From Myxococcales bacterium (GTDB taxonomy: Bacteria > Myxococcota_A > Polyangia > Nannocystales > Nannocystaceae), in assembly GCA_020633315.1 (NCBI GenBank), contig JACKDV010000010.1, positions 62,001 through 126,000 of the forward strand: DNA of 64,000 nucleotides, in the 5' to 3' direction. Positions 8,162 through 18,300 of the stretch are shown one piece after another. The translations under genes and the position numbers were made by a program. Numbering within the stretch: position 1 is the first letter of the stretch; each line of letters starts with the position of its first letter. The notes beneath the pieces are model-generated. The model was not told the DNA's origin. It did no database searches and saw nothing but the letters and a program-made list of their open reading frames with translations.

Positions 8162-9859
8162 TCAGGTTCCCGGCTCCCGGCGGTAGCCGAAGACCTCGTC
8201 GGCTGCGTACAGCAGCATCATCTGGCGGAAGTCGTAGCCCGCATCGGCGAAGCCCTGGAACAGGTGGTCGATGGCCGGGCCCTCGCCGGCCCCGAGGGCT
8301 CGGCCGCTGGCGTAGCTCAGGTACTGCTCGGCCACGCAGCGCTCGAGCTGCCCCGATTCCATCAGGCGCTCGCTCAGCTCGCGCGGGCCGCTGAAGGCCC
8401 CCACGCCAGGCAGCTCGCCCTGCCCCGAGATCGTGCAGTCGGGCTTGCCCTCGTCGGTGGTCCGGAACACGCCGCCGATGTCGTAGTTCTCCAGCCCCAT
8501 GCCGATGGGATCCATCAGCGAGTGGCAGGCGGCACAGCTCGCGATCTCCTGGTGCGCCAGGTAGCGGTCTTCCTTGCACGCCGTGGGATCGTCGGGGTTG
8601 CCCGGCGGGATGTCGGCGTTCACGGTGGGCGGCGGCGTGGGGATCGGCATGCACTGCAGCCGCTCGCTGATGAAGATGCCGCGCTGCGTGGGGCTGGTGT
8701 CGGTGAACTTGCTGAACGCCGCCAGCACGCTGCCGTGCGAGAGGATGCCCGCCCGGTCCGAGCCGTAGGCCACCCAGCCCTCGCCGCCCGCGGGGCGGTC
8801 GTAGCCGTAGTGGTCGGCGAGGAAGTCGTCCACGTAGGTCTCGCTCGCCGTGAACAGCTCGAGGTAGCTGCTCTGCTCGTCGAACACCACGCGATCGATG
8901 AGGGCCGAGGTCTCGCGATCGAAGGCCTCGACCAGCGCCGCCTCGTGGGGGATCCCGCGGTAGCCCAGCCACATGGAGTGGTAGCGGTGGAGCTGGTCGC
9001 GGGCCCGGGGATCGGCGAGCATGCGCTCGATCGAGGCCAGGCGCGAGTCCGGGTCGCGCAGCCGACCCGCGTCGGCGTCGTCGAGCAGCGCCCCGTCCGG
9101 GGTGCTGCCCCACAGCAGGTAGGAGATCCGCGAGGCGAGCTCGTGGTCGTCGAGCTGGAACACGCCGGGTTCGGTGGTCGGCGTGCCCACCTCGAGGCGG
9201 TACAGGAACTCGGGGTCCTGGATGATCGCCTGCACCACCAGCTTCACCGCCGTGTAGAAGTCGTTGTCGACGGCGGGGTTGTCCTCGGTGGCGTAGCTCT
9301 GCAGCGCGACGTAGGCGTCGACCTCCTCGGCGGTCAGCGGTCGCCGCAGCGCCAGGCGCCCGAAGCTCTCGATGAACTGCCGGAAGCAGAGCTCGTCGCC
9401 CGGGCTCGTGGGGGCGCAGGGGACGACGAGGTCGCGACGCGCCGGGTCGTCGACGAGGCGACTGGCCACGTCGATCGCCATCATCTCCATCGACTCCACG
9501 TAGGTCCGCGACACGCCCTGCAGGGTGTAGTCGTTGTCGTAGGGGGTGAACTCGTCCTCGTTGAGGAACTGCCGCGCGGGGCGGGTGAGGTCGGTGAGCA
9601 GATCGGCCAGGGTGTTGTCGAGCTCGGCCTGGCTCATCCGTCTCGACATGCTCTCCAGCACCAGCTCGACGTCCTGCGGCGGCTCCTCGACCTCGCCGTC
9701 GCTGGCGTCGTCGCTGCCGCCCGTCGCCGAGTCGGTGCCGTCGCCGTCGCTACCCACCGAGCCGCGGTAGCAACCCGCGGTGCCCAGTCCCATCACCATG
9801 CTCAGGCTCGCGATCGGCCAGACCGAACGGAGCGAAGCGGAAAGCCAATGTGGTGTCAC
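8162..9859 (-). CDS. DUF1592/DUF1588-type secreted cytochrome-like lipoprotein
   Basis: Exported protein of 565 residues from GTG 9859; the signal ends GLGTAGC, so lipidation is likely. An acidic Ser/Asp linker (to about residue 60) precedes the domain string typical of the family: DUF1587-like (LVLESMSRRMSQAEL), DUF1595 (RPLTAEEVDAYV), DUF1592 (FLYRLEVG through RYHSMWLGY) and DUF1588 (ILSHGSVLAAFSKFTDTSPT through CAACHSLMDPIGMGLENYD), then a short DUF1585-like end. CAACH is a heme-c binding site. With its DUF1552 partner this forms a conserved two-gene module of unknown function, perhaps oxidative attack on polymers. A -10-like TACAAT and a GAGGGGG ribosome site precede the start. Confidence 0.9.
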   Translation of the reverse strand: MTPHWLSASLRSVWPIASLSMVMGLGTAGCYRGSVGSDGDGTDSATGGSDDASDGEVEEPPQDVELVLESMSRRMSQAELDNTLADLLTDLTRPARQFLNEDEFTPYDNDYTLQGVSRTYVESMEMMAIDVASRLVDDPARRDLVVPCAPTSPGDELCFRQFIESFGRLALRRPLTAEEVDAYVALQSYATEDNPAVDNDFYTAVKLVVQAIIQDPEFLYRLEVGTPTTEPGVFQLDDHELASRISYLLWGSTPDGALLDDADAGRLRDPDSRLASIERMLADPRARDQLHRYHSMWLGYRGIPHEAALVEAFDRETSALIDRVVFDEQSSYLELFTASETYVDDFLADHYGYDRPAGGEGWVAYGSDRAGILSHGSVLAAFSKFTDTSPTQRGIFISERLQCMPIPTPPPTVNADIPPGNPDDPTACKEDRYLAHQEIASCAACHSLMDPIGMGLENYDIGGVFRTTDEGKPDCTISGQGELPGVGAFSGPRELSERLMESGQLERCVAEQYLSYASGRALGAGEGPAIDHLFQGFADAGYDFRQMMLLYAADEVFGYRREPGT

Positions 9860-9880
9860 GTCTCGACCCCCTCGCGGAGG

Positions 9881-9886
9881 ATTGTA
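9881..9886 (-). promoter_or_regulatory. -10 element for the DUF1592/DUF1552 operon
   Basis: TACAAT on the minus strand (five of six consensus bases) ends 21 nt before GTG 9859, with GAGGGGG as ribosome-binding site in between. No convincing -35 was found. Confidence 0.5.
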
Positions 9887-10235
9887 GGGGCACGCCCGTC
9901 GCAGGGATCGGGTTCACGACGTTCACCCGGATCTTTTCTTCGTGAGTGCAATCGACGAGGGCTCGCCTACGCTGTGCACGGCCGAGGCGCTCGATCATGG
10001 GGGCTGTGACCACCAAGGATCGGAATCGGGGTGGGGGAGGGCAGCCCCGTCGCGCGAGCCGGGGCGGTGACCCGCGGGGGCGAGCGCGTCGGCGCGGGCG
10101 ATCGACGGCGATCGCGGGACTAGCGCGAGGACCCTGGTTTTTTTCGCGCCGATCGGTTTTTCTGCCACGGATCCCGGCCCACCCGGCCATGGCCCCCCCG
10201 TGACGGCCTGTGCCGACGCCTCGGGGATCCTCCCG
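9887..10235. other. Gap between divergent DUF1592 operon and ECF sigma gene
   Basis: About 350 bases without a supportable gene. A reading frame at 9946-10203 is open but encodes an Arg/Gly-rich, low-complexity string with no family features and is judged non-coding. The only notable composition is a pair of T runs (near 10138 and 10158), unusual in DNA this GC-rich, which may belong to the promoter of the sigma factor gene. Confidence 0.5.
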
Positions 10236-10769
10236 ATGCCCGTGATCGACCACGATCCCGAGTTTGCGGCGCTCTACGACCGCCACCATGGCTTCGTGTG
10301 GCGAATCCTGCGGCGCCTGGGCGTGCCGCCGGCGAGCCTCGACGATGCCACCCAGGACGTGTTCGTGGTGGTGCATCGCCGCCGCGATGCGCTGCGGGCC
10401 GACGTGGCGGAGCGGAGCTGGTTGTTCGGCATTGCCCGGCGGGTGGCGGCCGACCTGCATCGCGGTCGGCGGAGGACCCTCCGCAAGCTCGAGGCCCTGC
10501 CGAGCCCGGGCGAGCCCGCGGCGCCGCTCGACGAGGCGCTCGAGCGGGCCGAGGCCGCCGACTTCGTGCGGGCCTTCCTCGAGCGCCTCGACGAGGGGCA
10601 CCGCATGGTCTTCCTGCTCTCCGACGTGGAGGGCATGACGGCCCCCGAGATCGCGGAGACCCTCGAGCTCAACCTCAATACCGTATACTCGAGGCTGCGC
10701 AACGCTCGGAAGAAGTTCGAGCAGGCGGTGGCCCGACGACGGGCACGAGCGAAGGTGGCCCATGGCTGA
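10236..10769 (+). CDS. RNA polymerase ECF-type sigma-70 factor
   Basis: Alternative sigma factor of 177 residues. Region 2 runs from FAALYDRHHGFVWRILRRL through DDATQDVFVVVHRR to WLFGIARRVAADLHR; region 4 is LDEGHRMVFLLSDVEGMTAP then EIAETLELNLNTVYSRLRNA, a helix-turn-helix that recognises the -35. ATG 10236 is preferred because GGGGA lies 8-9 nt upstream; GTG 10200 in the same frame adds 12 residues and has no ribosome site. The 3' end overlaps the next gene by 8 nt, a membrane protein that is the obvious anti-sigma candidate. The regulon probably includes the vWA lipoprotein genes downstream, but this is inference from order only. Confidence 0.93.
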   Translation: MPVIDHDPEFAALYDRHHGFVWRILRRLGVPPASLDDATQDVFVVVHRRRDALRADVAERSWLFGIARRVAADLHRGRRRTLRKLEALPSPGEPAAPLDEALERAEAADFVRAFLERLDEGHRMVFLLSDVEGMTAPEIAETLELNLNTVYSRLRNARKKFEQAVARRRARAKVAHG

Positions 10770-11592
10770 GCGACCCGTTCCCGAGCTGAGCCCCGCGGCG
10801 CGCGAGCTGCTGGGTGCGTTCCGGGCCGCCGAGGGTCCCGGCCCCGGCGTGCGACGACAGCACTGGGTGGAGCTGCAGGAGCGCCTCGATGCGCCGAGCG
10901 CCGGGCCGTCCCTCGATCGCGGTCGCTACTACGCCAAGGTGGTGGGGGTGACGATGGCGCTCGCGGCCGGCTTGTTGCTGGCGGTGAAGGTCGTCGGGCT
11001 CGGCGTGTCGGCCCTGTCCACCTCGGCGCGCGAGCCTGCGATGGAGGCTCCCTATCAAGGTGGTGCCGAGGCGGAGGGGGGCCAGGCGGTGGAGCGCGAG
11101 GGAGGCCGCTCGACCACGCGGCGGGCCGAGGCCCGGCGCCCCGGCGCGGCGGAGCCCGAGGCCGCGCTCGCGCCGAGCGAGCCCGAGCCGTCACTGGAGG
11201 CGGCCGCGGCCGGGGGCGCGGCCGAAGGAGGGACCGCCGCGGTCGAGCGACCCGCTCCCCGTGCGGCACGGTCCCGGGCCACCGCAGGCGCCAGCGCGCC
11301 CGAGCCCGCGTCGGCGACCTCCGATCTCACGGCCGAGCTCGCGCTGATCAAGGAGGCCACCCTCGCCAAGCAAGGGGGGCGAATCGAGGCCGGCCTCGCC
11401 GCGCTGCAGCGGCACGCGCAGCGCTTTCCCTCCGGAACTCTCGCCGACGAGCGCCGGGTGCTGCGGGCGGAGCTGCTGTGTGTGGCGGGTCGTCGCGACG
11501 AGGCGCGGGCCGAGGCCCGGGCGTTCCTCCGTCAGCACGCCGGCTCGGCGCTCAGCGGACGCATGCGGCGGGCGTGCCCCGAGGGAGGCTGA
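10762..11592 (+). CDS. Single-pass membrane protein, putative anti-sigma factor with TPR-like C terminus
   Basis: 276 residues. An N-terminal cytoplasmic part of about 55 residues is followed by one transmembrane helix (KVVGVTMALAAGLLLAVKVV, near residues 55-74), a long Ala/Glu/Pro/Arg-rich low-complexity linker and a C-terminal block with two or three helical repeats (AGLAALQRHAQRFPSGTLAD, AELLCVAGRRDEARAEARAF) that resemble TPR or BamD-like repeats. It lacks the HxxxCxxC zinc motif of classical anti-sigma factors. Overlap with the sigma gene and its topology support a sensor/anti-sigma role, but I do not recognise a named family. The stop overlaps the next ATG (TGATG). Confidence 0.8.
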   Translation: MAERPVPELSPAARELLGAFRAAEGPGPGVRRQHWVELQERLDAPSAGPSLDRGRYYAKVVGVTMALAAGLLLAVKVVGLGVSALSTSAREPAMEAPYQGGAEAEGGQAVEREGGRSTTRRAEARRPGAAEPEAALAPSEPEPSLEAAAAGGAAEGGTAAVERPAPRAARSRATAGASAPEPASATSDLTAELALIKEATLAKQGGRIEAGLAALQRHAQRFPSGTLADERRVLRAELLCVAGRRDEARAEARAFLRQHAGSALSGRMRRACPEGG

Positions 11593-13223
11593 TGCGGCGA
11601 CGCGCCCGCTGGCTCGTGCTCGGGCTCGCCGGGCTCGCGTGGGCGGGTGGGCTCGCCTGCACCCCCGACCTGGGCAAGCTCGGCGACGTGGCCGAGGATC
11701 CCGGTGGCTCCGAAGGCGGCCAGCTCCCGCCCAGCAGCGAGCGCACCGCCGTGCTCCGGCTCGACGACGGAGCGCTCGACGTGCTGTTCGTGATCGACAA
11801 CTCGGGCTCCATGGGCACCGAGCAGGCCCGCGCCACCGTGGCCATCGCCGAGTTCGCCCGCGTCGCGACCCAGACCTACGGCGCCGACCTGCGGCTGGGC
11901 TTCACCACCACCGACGATGGCAACCCCTGGTGCCAGGGCACCACCCCCGAGGCGGGCCAGCTCGTGCTGCGTGCCTGCACCGGGCGGCTGAGCGAGTTCG
12001 TGTTCGAGGGGGCCCAGACCATCGACGCCACCGAGGAGGCCTGCCTCGAGCTGTGCGACCTCGACTCGGTGCAGACCATCGGCACTGCCACCCACCTCGA
12101 CTCCACCCTCTCGCCCCGGCCGTGGATCGAGGTCAGCCCCGCGGGCACCAACCTCCAGGGGGCAGAGCTCGAGGCGGCGGTGCTCTGCACGGCGCCGCAG
12201 GGCATCGCCGGCTGCGGCTTCGAGTCGCCGCTCGAGGCGATGCACGCCGCGATCACGCGCTCGAGCAGCCCCTCCGATCCTTCCTATGGCTTCATGCGCC
12301 CCTGGGCCCGGCTCGCCGTGGTGTTCGTGACCGACGAGGGGGACTGCTCGGTGGACGACGCCTGGGAGGAGATCTTCCTGCCGGATGGCAACCGGGTGTT
12401 CTGGAGCGACCCCCAGACCCCGGCGCCCAGCAGCGCGGTGTGCTGGAACGCGGGGGTGCAGTGCGAGAGCGACGGTCCGCAGCTGGGCGCCTGCAACCCG
12501 CAGAACTACGACGTGAACGGCAACGTGACCGATGCCACGAGCGCGGTGATGCGGTCGCTGACCCGCTACATCGAGGACCTGCAGGCGGTGGAGGCGAGCA
12601 AGGCGGCCTACCGCCCCGAGACCAGCGTGGCGGTGGCGTTGATCGCCGGGGTGCCGGAGGGCTACGGCGACGGGACGGCCGAGCTGGTCTACACCCGCGG
12701 GGTCTTCCCCGACCCGCAGTTCCTCGAGGACTTCGGGGTCGATCCCGGCTGCTACGGGCCGGCCGGGCTCGCGGTGCCCCCCGTGCGCCTGCGGGTCATG
12801 GCCGAGCTGCATCCGGTGGGCGATCGCGAGGTCGTCTACTCGGTGTGCCGCGACGCCTACTCGCCCGCCTTCGACCAGCTCTACGGGGCGCTCGCCACCC
12901 CCCGCACCGAGCGCAGCGCCTGCATCCCGGGCTGCCTCGTCGACGTCGACTCCAAGGTGGCGGGCACGCAGCTGGAGTGCGAGGTGATCATGCTGCGGGC
13001 CGGCGAGCAGGGCCGCGAGGAGCTGGCGCTCTCTCCCTGCGAGGCCGGTGCGGTCCCCGACGGCGAGGATGCGTGCTACCTGCTGCGCGTGGACGAGGAC
13101 GCGGCCGCCTGCGCGGCGCAGGGCTCCAACGCCGAGCTCGAGTTGGTGCTGCGCGAGGGCGTGGAGCTGCGGGGGCAGCTCGACGTGGAGGTCGCCTGCG
13201 ATCCCGCGCCCGGGGCCTGCTGA
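11592..13223 (+). CDS. von Willebrand factor A-like lipoprotein
   Basis: 543-residue lipoprotein: signal LVLGLAGLAWAGGLAC with lipidated Cys about residue 24. A vWA domain starts near residue 60 with LDVLFVIDNSGSMGTEQ, which contains the DxSxS MIDAS metal site, and continues with VVFVTDEGDCS. The C-terminal half is Cys-rich, which suggests disulfide-bonded, extracytoplasmic structure. It lies in an operon with an ECF sigma factor and the membrane protein that precedes it by a 1-nt overlap. A paralogue follows at 13496. This vWA plus Cys-rich lipoprotein family is expanded in myxobacteria; ligands are unknown, adhesion or envelope scaffolding being plausible. Confidence 0.88.
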   Translation: MRRRARWLVLGLAGLAWAGGLACTPDLGKLGDVAEDPGGSEGGQLPPSSERTAVLRLDDGALDVLFVIDNSGSMGTEQARATVAIAEFARVATQTYGADLRLGFTTTDDGNPWCQGTTPEAGQLVLRACTGRLSEFVFEGAQTIDATEEACLELCDLDSVQTIGTATHLDSTLSPRPWIEVSPAGTNLQGAELEAAVLCTAPQGIAGCGFESPLEAMHAAITRSSSPSDPSYGFMRPWARLAVVFVTDEGDCSVDDAWEEIFLPDGNRVFWSDPQTPAPSSAVCWNAGVQCESDGPQLGACNPQNYDVNGNVTDATSAVMRSLTRYIEDLQAVEASKAAYRPETSVAVALIAGVPEGYGDGTAELVYTRGVFPDPQFLEDFGVDPGCYGPAGLAVPPVRLRVMAELHPVGDREVVYSVCRDAYSPAFDQLYGALATPRTERSACIPGCLVDVDSKVAGTQLECEVIMLRAGEQGREELALSPCEAGAVPDGEDACYLLRVDEDAAACAAQGSNAELELVLREGVELRGQLDVEVACDPAPGAC

Positions 13224-13495
13224 TCAGCGGCTCGCGCTCGCCAACCATGTTGGCACACGAATTCCCCACGGATCGCCGCGGCCTCGGCCATGGCCGGGGT
13301 GAAGACGAAGGGGGAAACCCCGCGGCCCTTCGGGGGTGAGCACGGCGAGAGCCGGCGATCGAGCGGTGGAGGATCGCGCTCGCGCTCGATCTCCCGAGGC
13401 CGTCCTTCCTCGAGCACGAGCGATCGCGCCCCGAGCCCGCGCCGTCACGGCACGAGCACGAGGCGGGCTCGCCCCGGACAAGGAGACGACGAGCG

Positions 13496-15139
13496 ATGCG
13501 GAACCACTTCATTCCCCTGTGCTTGGCCCTCGTGCCCACGCTGGCCGCGTGCAACGCCCACCCACTCAAGTCGGTCGAGCTGCAGACCTCGCAGGAGGAC
13601 GACGACACCGTGCCCCTGTCGGTCAACCGCGATGTGGACATCCTGTTCGTGATCGACAACTCGCGCTCGATGGCGCAGGAGCAGGCCACGCTCGCGCGCA
13701 ACTTCGGCCCGCTGGTCGAGCGCCTCACCGAGGTCGACGCCAACTACCGCATCGCGATCATCACCACCGACGCGGGCCACATGCAGTGCCCCTCCAACGA
13801 CGCCGGCAACTTCAAGCTTCGTAGCTGTCGCAGCCGGCCCGAGGACTTCGAGACCCTGCAGGGCGACGACTACTTCGAGGAGGCCTGCGCCTCGGTCTGC
13901 GATCACGACGACATCGAGGTGCTGCCCACCGCCACCTTCCAGGATCCCACCCCTCGCGCTCGCCCCTGGATCGAGAGCATCGACGGGGTCACCAACCTCC
14001 CCGAGGGCGTCGATCCGGTGGAGGCCTTCCAGTGCTTCGGGCCGCAGGGCGTGACCGGCTGCGGCTTCGAGTCGCCGCTCGAGGCGATGCGCCTGGGCCT
14101 GCTGCAGGCGGGCGACGATCGCTCGGAGGAGTTCGGCTTCATGCGCCCCGGCGCGATCCTGGCCGTGGTGTTCGTGACCGACGAGGCCGACTGCTCCTCG
14201 CGCTGGGCACAGGTGAGCGACCCGTGGGACGTGGTGAACGGGAGCCGGGCCCTGTGGTCGCCGGAGAACGCGGACCGTGGCCGGCTCACCTCGGAGGTCT
14301 GCTGGTTCGCGGGGGTGGAGTGCGAGCAGAGCCCCGACGGCACCCAGGAGTGCTGGGCGGTGGACAAGGCGGCCGACGGCAGCGAGGCGGACAGCGAGGA
14401 CGAGGCGGTGCTGCACCCGCTGTCCCGCTACGCCGAGCTGCTGTCCCAGCTCGAGGAGCAGAAGAAGGCGATCAATCCCGACCAGGAGTTGCTGGTGGCC
14501 GTGCTCACCGGCGTGCCCACCAGCTACGACGGCGGGCGCATCCCCTACACCCAGGGCAACGACCCGGAGTTCCTGCTCGACAACGGGATCGGGGCGGGCT
14601 GCGAGTCGGCCAACGGCAAGGCGGCCCCGCCGGTGCGCCTGGCCGAGCTCGCGCACGAGTTCCGCGGCGACGAGGACGAGGTGAACCTCTACTCGGTGTG
14701 CAAGGAGGACTACTCCGACGCGATGTCGTCGATCGCCGAGGCGATCGGCAAGCAGGTGCGCCCTCCCTGCGTGAAGACCTGCGTGGCCGACGTGGATCCG
14801 GTGAGCGCGGGGCTGCAGCCCGAGTGCCAGCTCACCGAGGAGTACGTGGCGCTCGACGGTGAGGTGGTGCGCTACTCGATCCCCGAGTGCCTGCCGAGCG
14901 CCGACGGCTTCACCCTGCCCGAAGGGGTGGACGCCTGCTACCGCCCGCTGACCGACCGCGATGGCTCCACCCCGGGGGTCGAGGATGACATGAGCGAGAC
15001 CTGCGTGGACGAGGGCTGGAACCTCGAGCTGGCCATCGAGCGGCGCGAGGGCGTGGCCGCGCCCGCCGGCGCGCAGGTGCAGGCGCGCTGCAGCGTCTCG
15101 CCGCTCAAGTCGGTCGACTGCCCCGACCTGCTCGGCTGA
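13496..15139 (+). CDS. von Willebrand factor A-like lipoprotein, paralogue of the preceding gene
   Basis: 547 residues, signal ending TLAAC (Cys about 19). The same architecture as 11592-13223: vWA domain beginning VDILFVIDNSRSMAQEQ (MIDAS DxSxS), then VVFVTDEADCS, CWFAGVECEQ and a Cys-rich C-terminal half; shared segments such as GCGFESPLEAM show the two arose by duplication. ATG 13496 has AAGGAG about 9 nt upstream. The 272-nt gap from the first copy holds a palindrome CGGCCATGGCCG and GC-rich hairpins, so it may have its own promoter or an attenuating structure. A strong stem-loop follows the stop. Confidence 0.9.
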   Translation: MRNHFIPLCLALVPTLAACNAHPLKSVELQTSQEDDDTVPLSVNRDVDILFVIDNSRSMAQEQATLARNFGPLVERLTEVDANYRIAIITTDAGHMQCPSNDAGNFKLRSCRSRPEDFETLQGDDYFEEACASVCDHDDIEVLPTATFQDPTPRARPWIESIDGVTNLPEGVDPVEAFQCFGPQGVTGCGFESPLEAMRLGLLQAGDDRSEEFGFMRPGAILAVVFVTDEADCSSRWAQVSDPWDVVNGSRALWSPENADRGRLTSEVCWFAGVECEQSPDGTQECWAVDKAADGSEADSEDEAVLHPLSRYAELLSQLEEQKKAINPDQELLVAVLTGVPTSYDGGRIPYTQGNDPEFLLDNGIGAGCESANGKAAPPVRLAELAHEFRGDEDEVNLYSVCKEDYSDAMSSIAEAIGKQVRPPCVKTCVADVDPVSAGLQPECQLTEEYVALDGEVVRYSIPECLPSADGFTLPEGVDACYRPLTDRDGSTPGVEDDMSETCVDEGWNLELAIERREGVAAPAGAQVQARCSVSPLKSVDCPDLLG

Positions 15140-15172
15140 GCCACGGAGCTTCCCCATCGCTCGAGGGAAAGG

Positions 15173-15210
15173 CGACGGGCGGGGCGTCGATGGTGACGCC
15201 CCGCCCGTCG
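15173..15210. terminator. Perfect 16-bp GC stem-loop between convergent genes
   Basis: Bases 15173-15188 pair without mismatch with 15195-15210 around a 6-nt loop (GATGGT). It sits between the vWA gene and the convergent kinase gene and could stop transcription from both sides. No T tract follows on either strand. Confidence 0.75.
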
Positions 15211-15321
15211 GCCGAGGGCTGGGGCTCGAGCGGGTCCGGGCCGGCTCGGGGCCCGCGGGGCCGCGGCTCGAGCTGTTGCCGCCGGTGGCCCTCGGTCGAG
15301 GTCGTTGACGACCACCTGGCG

Positions 15322-18300
15322 TCAGGGGCCTGCGAGGGCTCGGGCCGCGTGGAGGTCTCGGCGCTCGCGCTGCGGATCCCCGCTCGCGTACCAGAGCTCG
15401 GAGCGCGACACCAGCAGCTCGTGCAGGGCCTCTCGCTCGGCCGCGTTGGTGGGAGCGTGGCGCTCGACGTCCCGGAGCTCGTCGAGCAGCTCGCGTCGCA
15501 GCGGGGCGTCGCGGCGGTGCGTGATCGCGAGGGCGAGCACCCCGCGGAGCAAGGGCAGGAGCGCCGAGCCGCCCGCGTCCCGCAGCGCGGCCCCGGCCAG
15601 CGGCTGGCGTCGCAGGGCGAGCGCGAGACCGCCGAGCCACTGGGGGTCGTCGCGATGGGCGAGCACCCGCGGGGCGACGCGCGAGAGCCCCTCGAGGTCG
15701 CGGAGCTCCGCCAGCGCCAGCAGGCGCAGCAGCTCGGCCTGCTCCGGCGGCGAGGCGAGCTGGCCGAGGGCCTCGAGCGCGGCCCGGGGCTCGCCCTCGG
15801 CCAGCAGCCGGGCGGGTCGGGCCTGGGCTCGCTGCTCGGGCTCGAGCGTAGCGGCGGTGGCCCCCCGCAGGCGCAGCCGCTCGATGCGTACGAGGGCGAG
15901 GTTCGGCTCGGGAGAGTCGAGGCTGCGGATCACCAGGCGATGTCGGCCGGCAGGGGGCGCCACGTCGACGAGCTTGGCCGCGAGCACCGGCCCGTCCGCC
16001 CTGCCGTCGTCGACCACGATCTCGGTCTGGCGTCGATCGGGGAAGTAGGCGAGCTGGAGCGCCAACTCGCCGGGCGAGAGCGCCGACTCGCTCTCGTGCC
16101 TGGCCACCGCGGCCCAGCTCGCGCGGGGGCCCGCGTGGACGTAGGTGGTCCGGTGCAGGCGCTCCCCTCCGCCCTCTCCGCAGATCGAGGCGCCGAGCCA
16201 GGGCTGATCGCTCTCGTCCACGAGCTCGATCTCCATGCACGCGCCGAACTCGAGTCGGTCGATGCGTAGCTCGAGCTCGAAGGCGATCGGTCGCCCGTCC
16301 CACTCGATCGGCAGCTCGGCCACCGGGCGCGAGGTCGCCGGTACCGACAGCTCGAGCCAGCCCGCGGGGTTGCGGTACACGGCGCCAGGGGTGGGCAGGC
16401 GCCACTGCTCCGACAGCGGGCGGTCGAGGTCGAGGTCGAGGGCCACCGCGGGGTCGAGCATCGCGGAGAGCTCGTCGACCCGGGCGCGCCCGTCGTCGTC
16501 CCGCCCCGGTGTCCGCTCGAGCTCGCGGGCCGTGGCCAGCGCCTCCTCGTAGCGGCCGAGCCGCGACAGGGCCCAGGTGCGGCGGGCCAGGGCTCGGGCG
16601 CGCACGTCGGGATCGTCGTGGACGTCGAGCTCGAGCTCGAGGAGCTCGCGGGGTCGCTCGTCGCGAACGAGCAGCTCGGCGGCCCGGTCGAGCAGGACCG
16701 ACTTGGTGGCGCGGTCGTTGGTCAGCAGGGCCCCCTCGCTCAGGCTGGCCGCGGCGGCGCGCGGCAGCTCGAGCTGGGCGAGATCGTCGGCCCGGCGCCA
16801 GCGCTCGGCGAGCGCGGGATCGGAGACGAGCGCGGGGGTGGGCAGCGACTCGAGCGCGGGGTCGTGTAGCGGCGGCACGGGCTCGTCGCCCAGGCCGAGC
16901 ACGACCAGCTCGAGCTCCGGGCTCGCGCGCACCAGCAGCTCGAGCGGCGGGTCGTCGTCGAGCTGGGCGCCGCCGAGCAGGCTCACGCCGGCGATGGGCA
17001 GCAGCTCGAAGCCCGCCGCGGTCTGGCGCAGCACGAGCACCCAGGGAAGCTGCGCCCGCACCAGGGGGAAGGCGAGGTCCTCGAGCCCGTCGCCGTCGAG
17101 GTCGCCCGCGATCGCACCGTGGCCGGCCCGGAAGTGCCCGAAGGCGTCGGCGTGCGGCAGCAGGTAGGTCTCGCGCTCGACCAGGGCGTCGCGCTCGAGC
17201 GCGAGCAGCCGCACGCCGGGCGGCTTGCCGGTGTGCGGGGGCTCGGGGAAGATCTCCGGCGCCTCGATGAGGCGATCGTTGAGGACCGCGAGTAGCGGGT
17301 GTCCCCCCCGTCGCACGATGGTCATGGATCCGGGGCGTCCCAGGTGGTGTCGTGCGACCAGCTCGAGCTCTCCCCAGGGGTCGGGGCGGAGCACCACGAT
17401 CTCGAACATCGACCACTCGGCGAAGCCGATGACGATCTCGTCCACGCCGTCCTCGTCGAGGTCGCCCACCACGTGGGCCTCGAAGGTGGTGCCGGAGGCG
17501 TCGATGGGCTCGTAGGCGTTGCGCTCGTGCAGGCGGCCGCCCTCGAGGTCCCAGCGCCAGAACCCGTACTCCGGCCACTTGCGGGTGAGCAGCAGCTCCG
17601 GCTCGCCGTCGCCGGTGACGTCGAAGGGCGCGAGGTGGTGCAGCTGCGGGCGCCCGACCCCGAGGGTGCGACCGTGGAGGAGGTCGAGGAGCACCGCGTG
17701 CTCGTCGTCCTCGGCGACGGCCCACGGCAGCCCCGGCACGAGGCGGAGCTGCTGGTCGAGGTCGAGGCGGTCGACCTCCACGAGCTGGTCGTCGAGCAGC
17801 ACCACCTCTCCGGGCTCGTGCCCCCGCACGACCACCCGCGCCGGCCCGCCGGGGGGCAGGACCGTGAGCGCATCGACCAGCACGGGCCGTGAGCGCGAGC
17901 GGGCCATCGACTCGAGAAGCGGACGCCACGAGGCCCGCGGGTGCTCGGGTCGCTCGAGCTCGGCGAGGGCCGCCGCGAGATCGCGCTGCCACAGCGCCGC
18001 CTGGAAGGCGTGCTCGTCGAGCACGCGATCGTCACCGCCGCTCGCCCGCCACAGCGCCACGCTGCGCCCGAGCGCGGCCCCGTTCCACTGCTCGAGGAAC
18101 ATGCCGGCCAGGCTCCGCAGCGCCGCCCGCTCCTCCTCGAGCGCCCGGGCGCTGACGTAGGCCTCGGCGTAGGCCGCGATCGCTACCTCGGGCTGGTCGC
18201 GCTTGCGGTCGCCTCGCCCCAGCCACGCTCGGGCGAGCGCTCGGGTCCCGCGGTTCTCGGGGGCCGACACGAACGCACGAAAGGCCCCCTCGGCCGTCGC

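Noticed and set aside
9946..10203. 85-codon frame between divergent genes
   Set aside because: Arg/Gly-rich string, no ribosome site, no family.
13445..17992. Very long open frame on the minus strand, about 1500 codons
   Set aside because: It lies across the vWA gene and the kinase gene in the wrong frame, encodes Arg/Ala/Pro-rich low-complexity sequence and has no domain; GC-rich DNA opens such frames.
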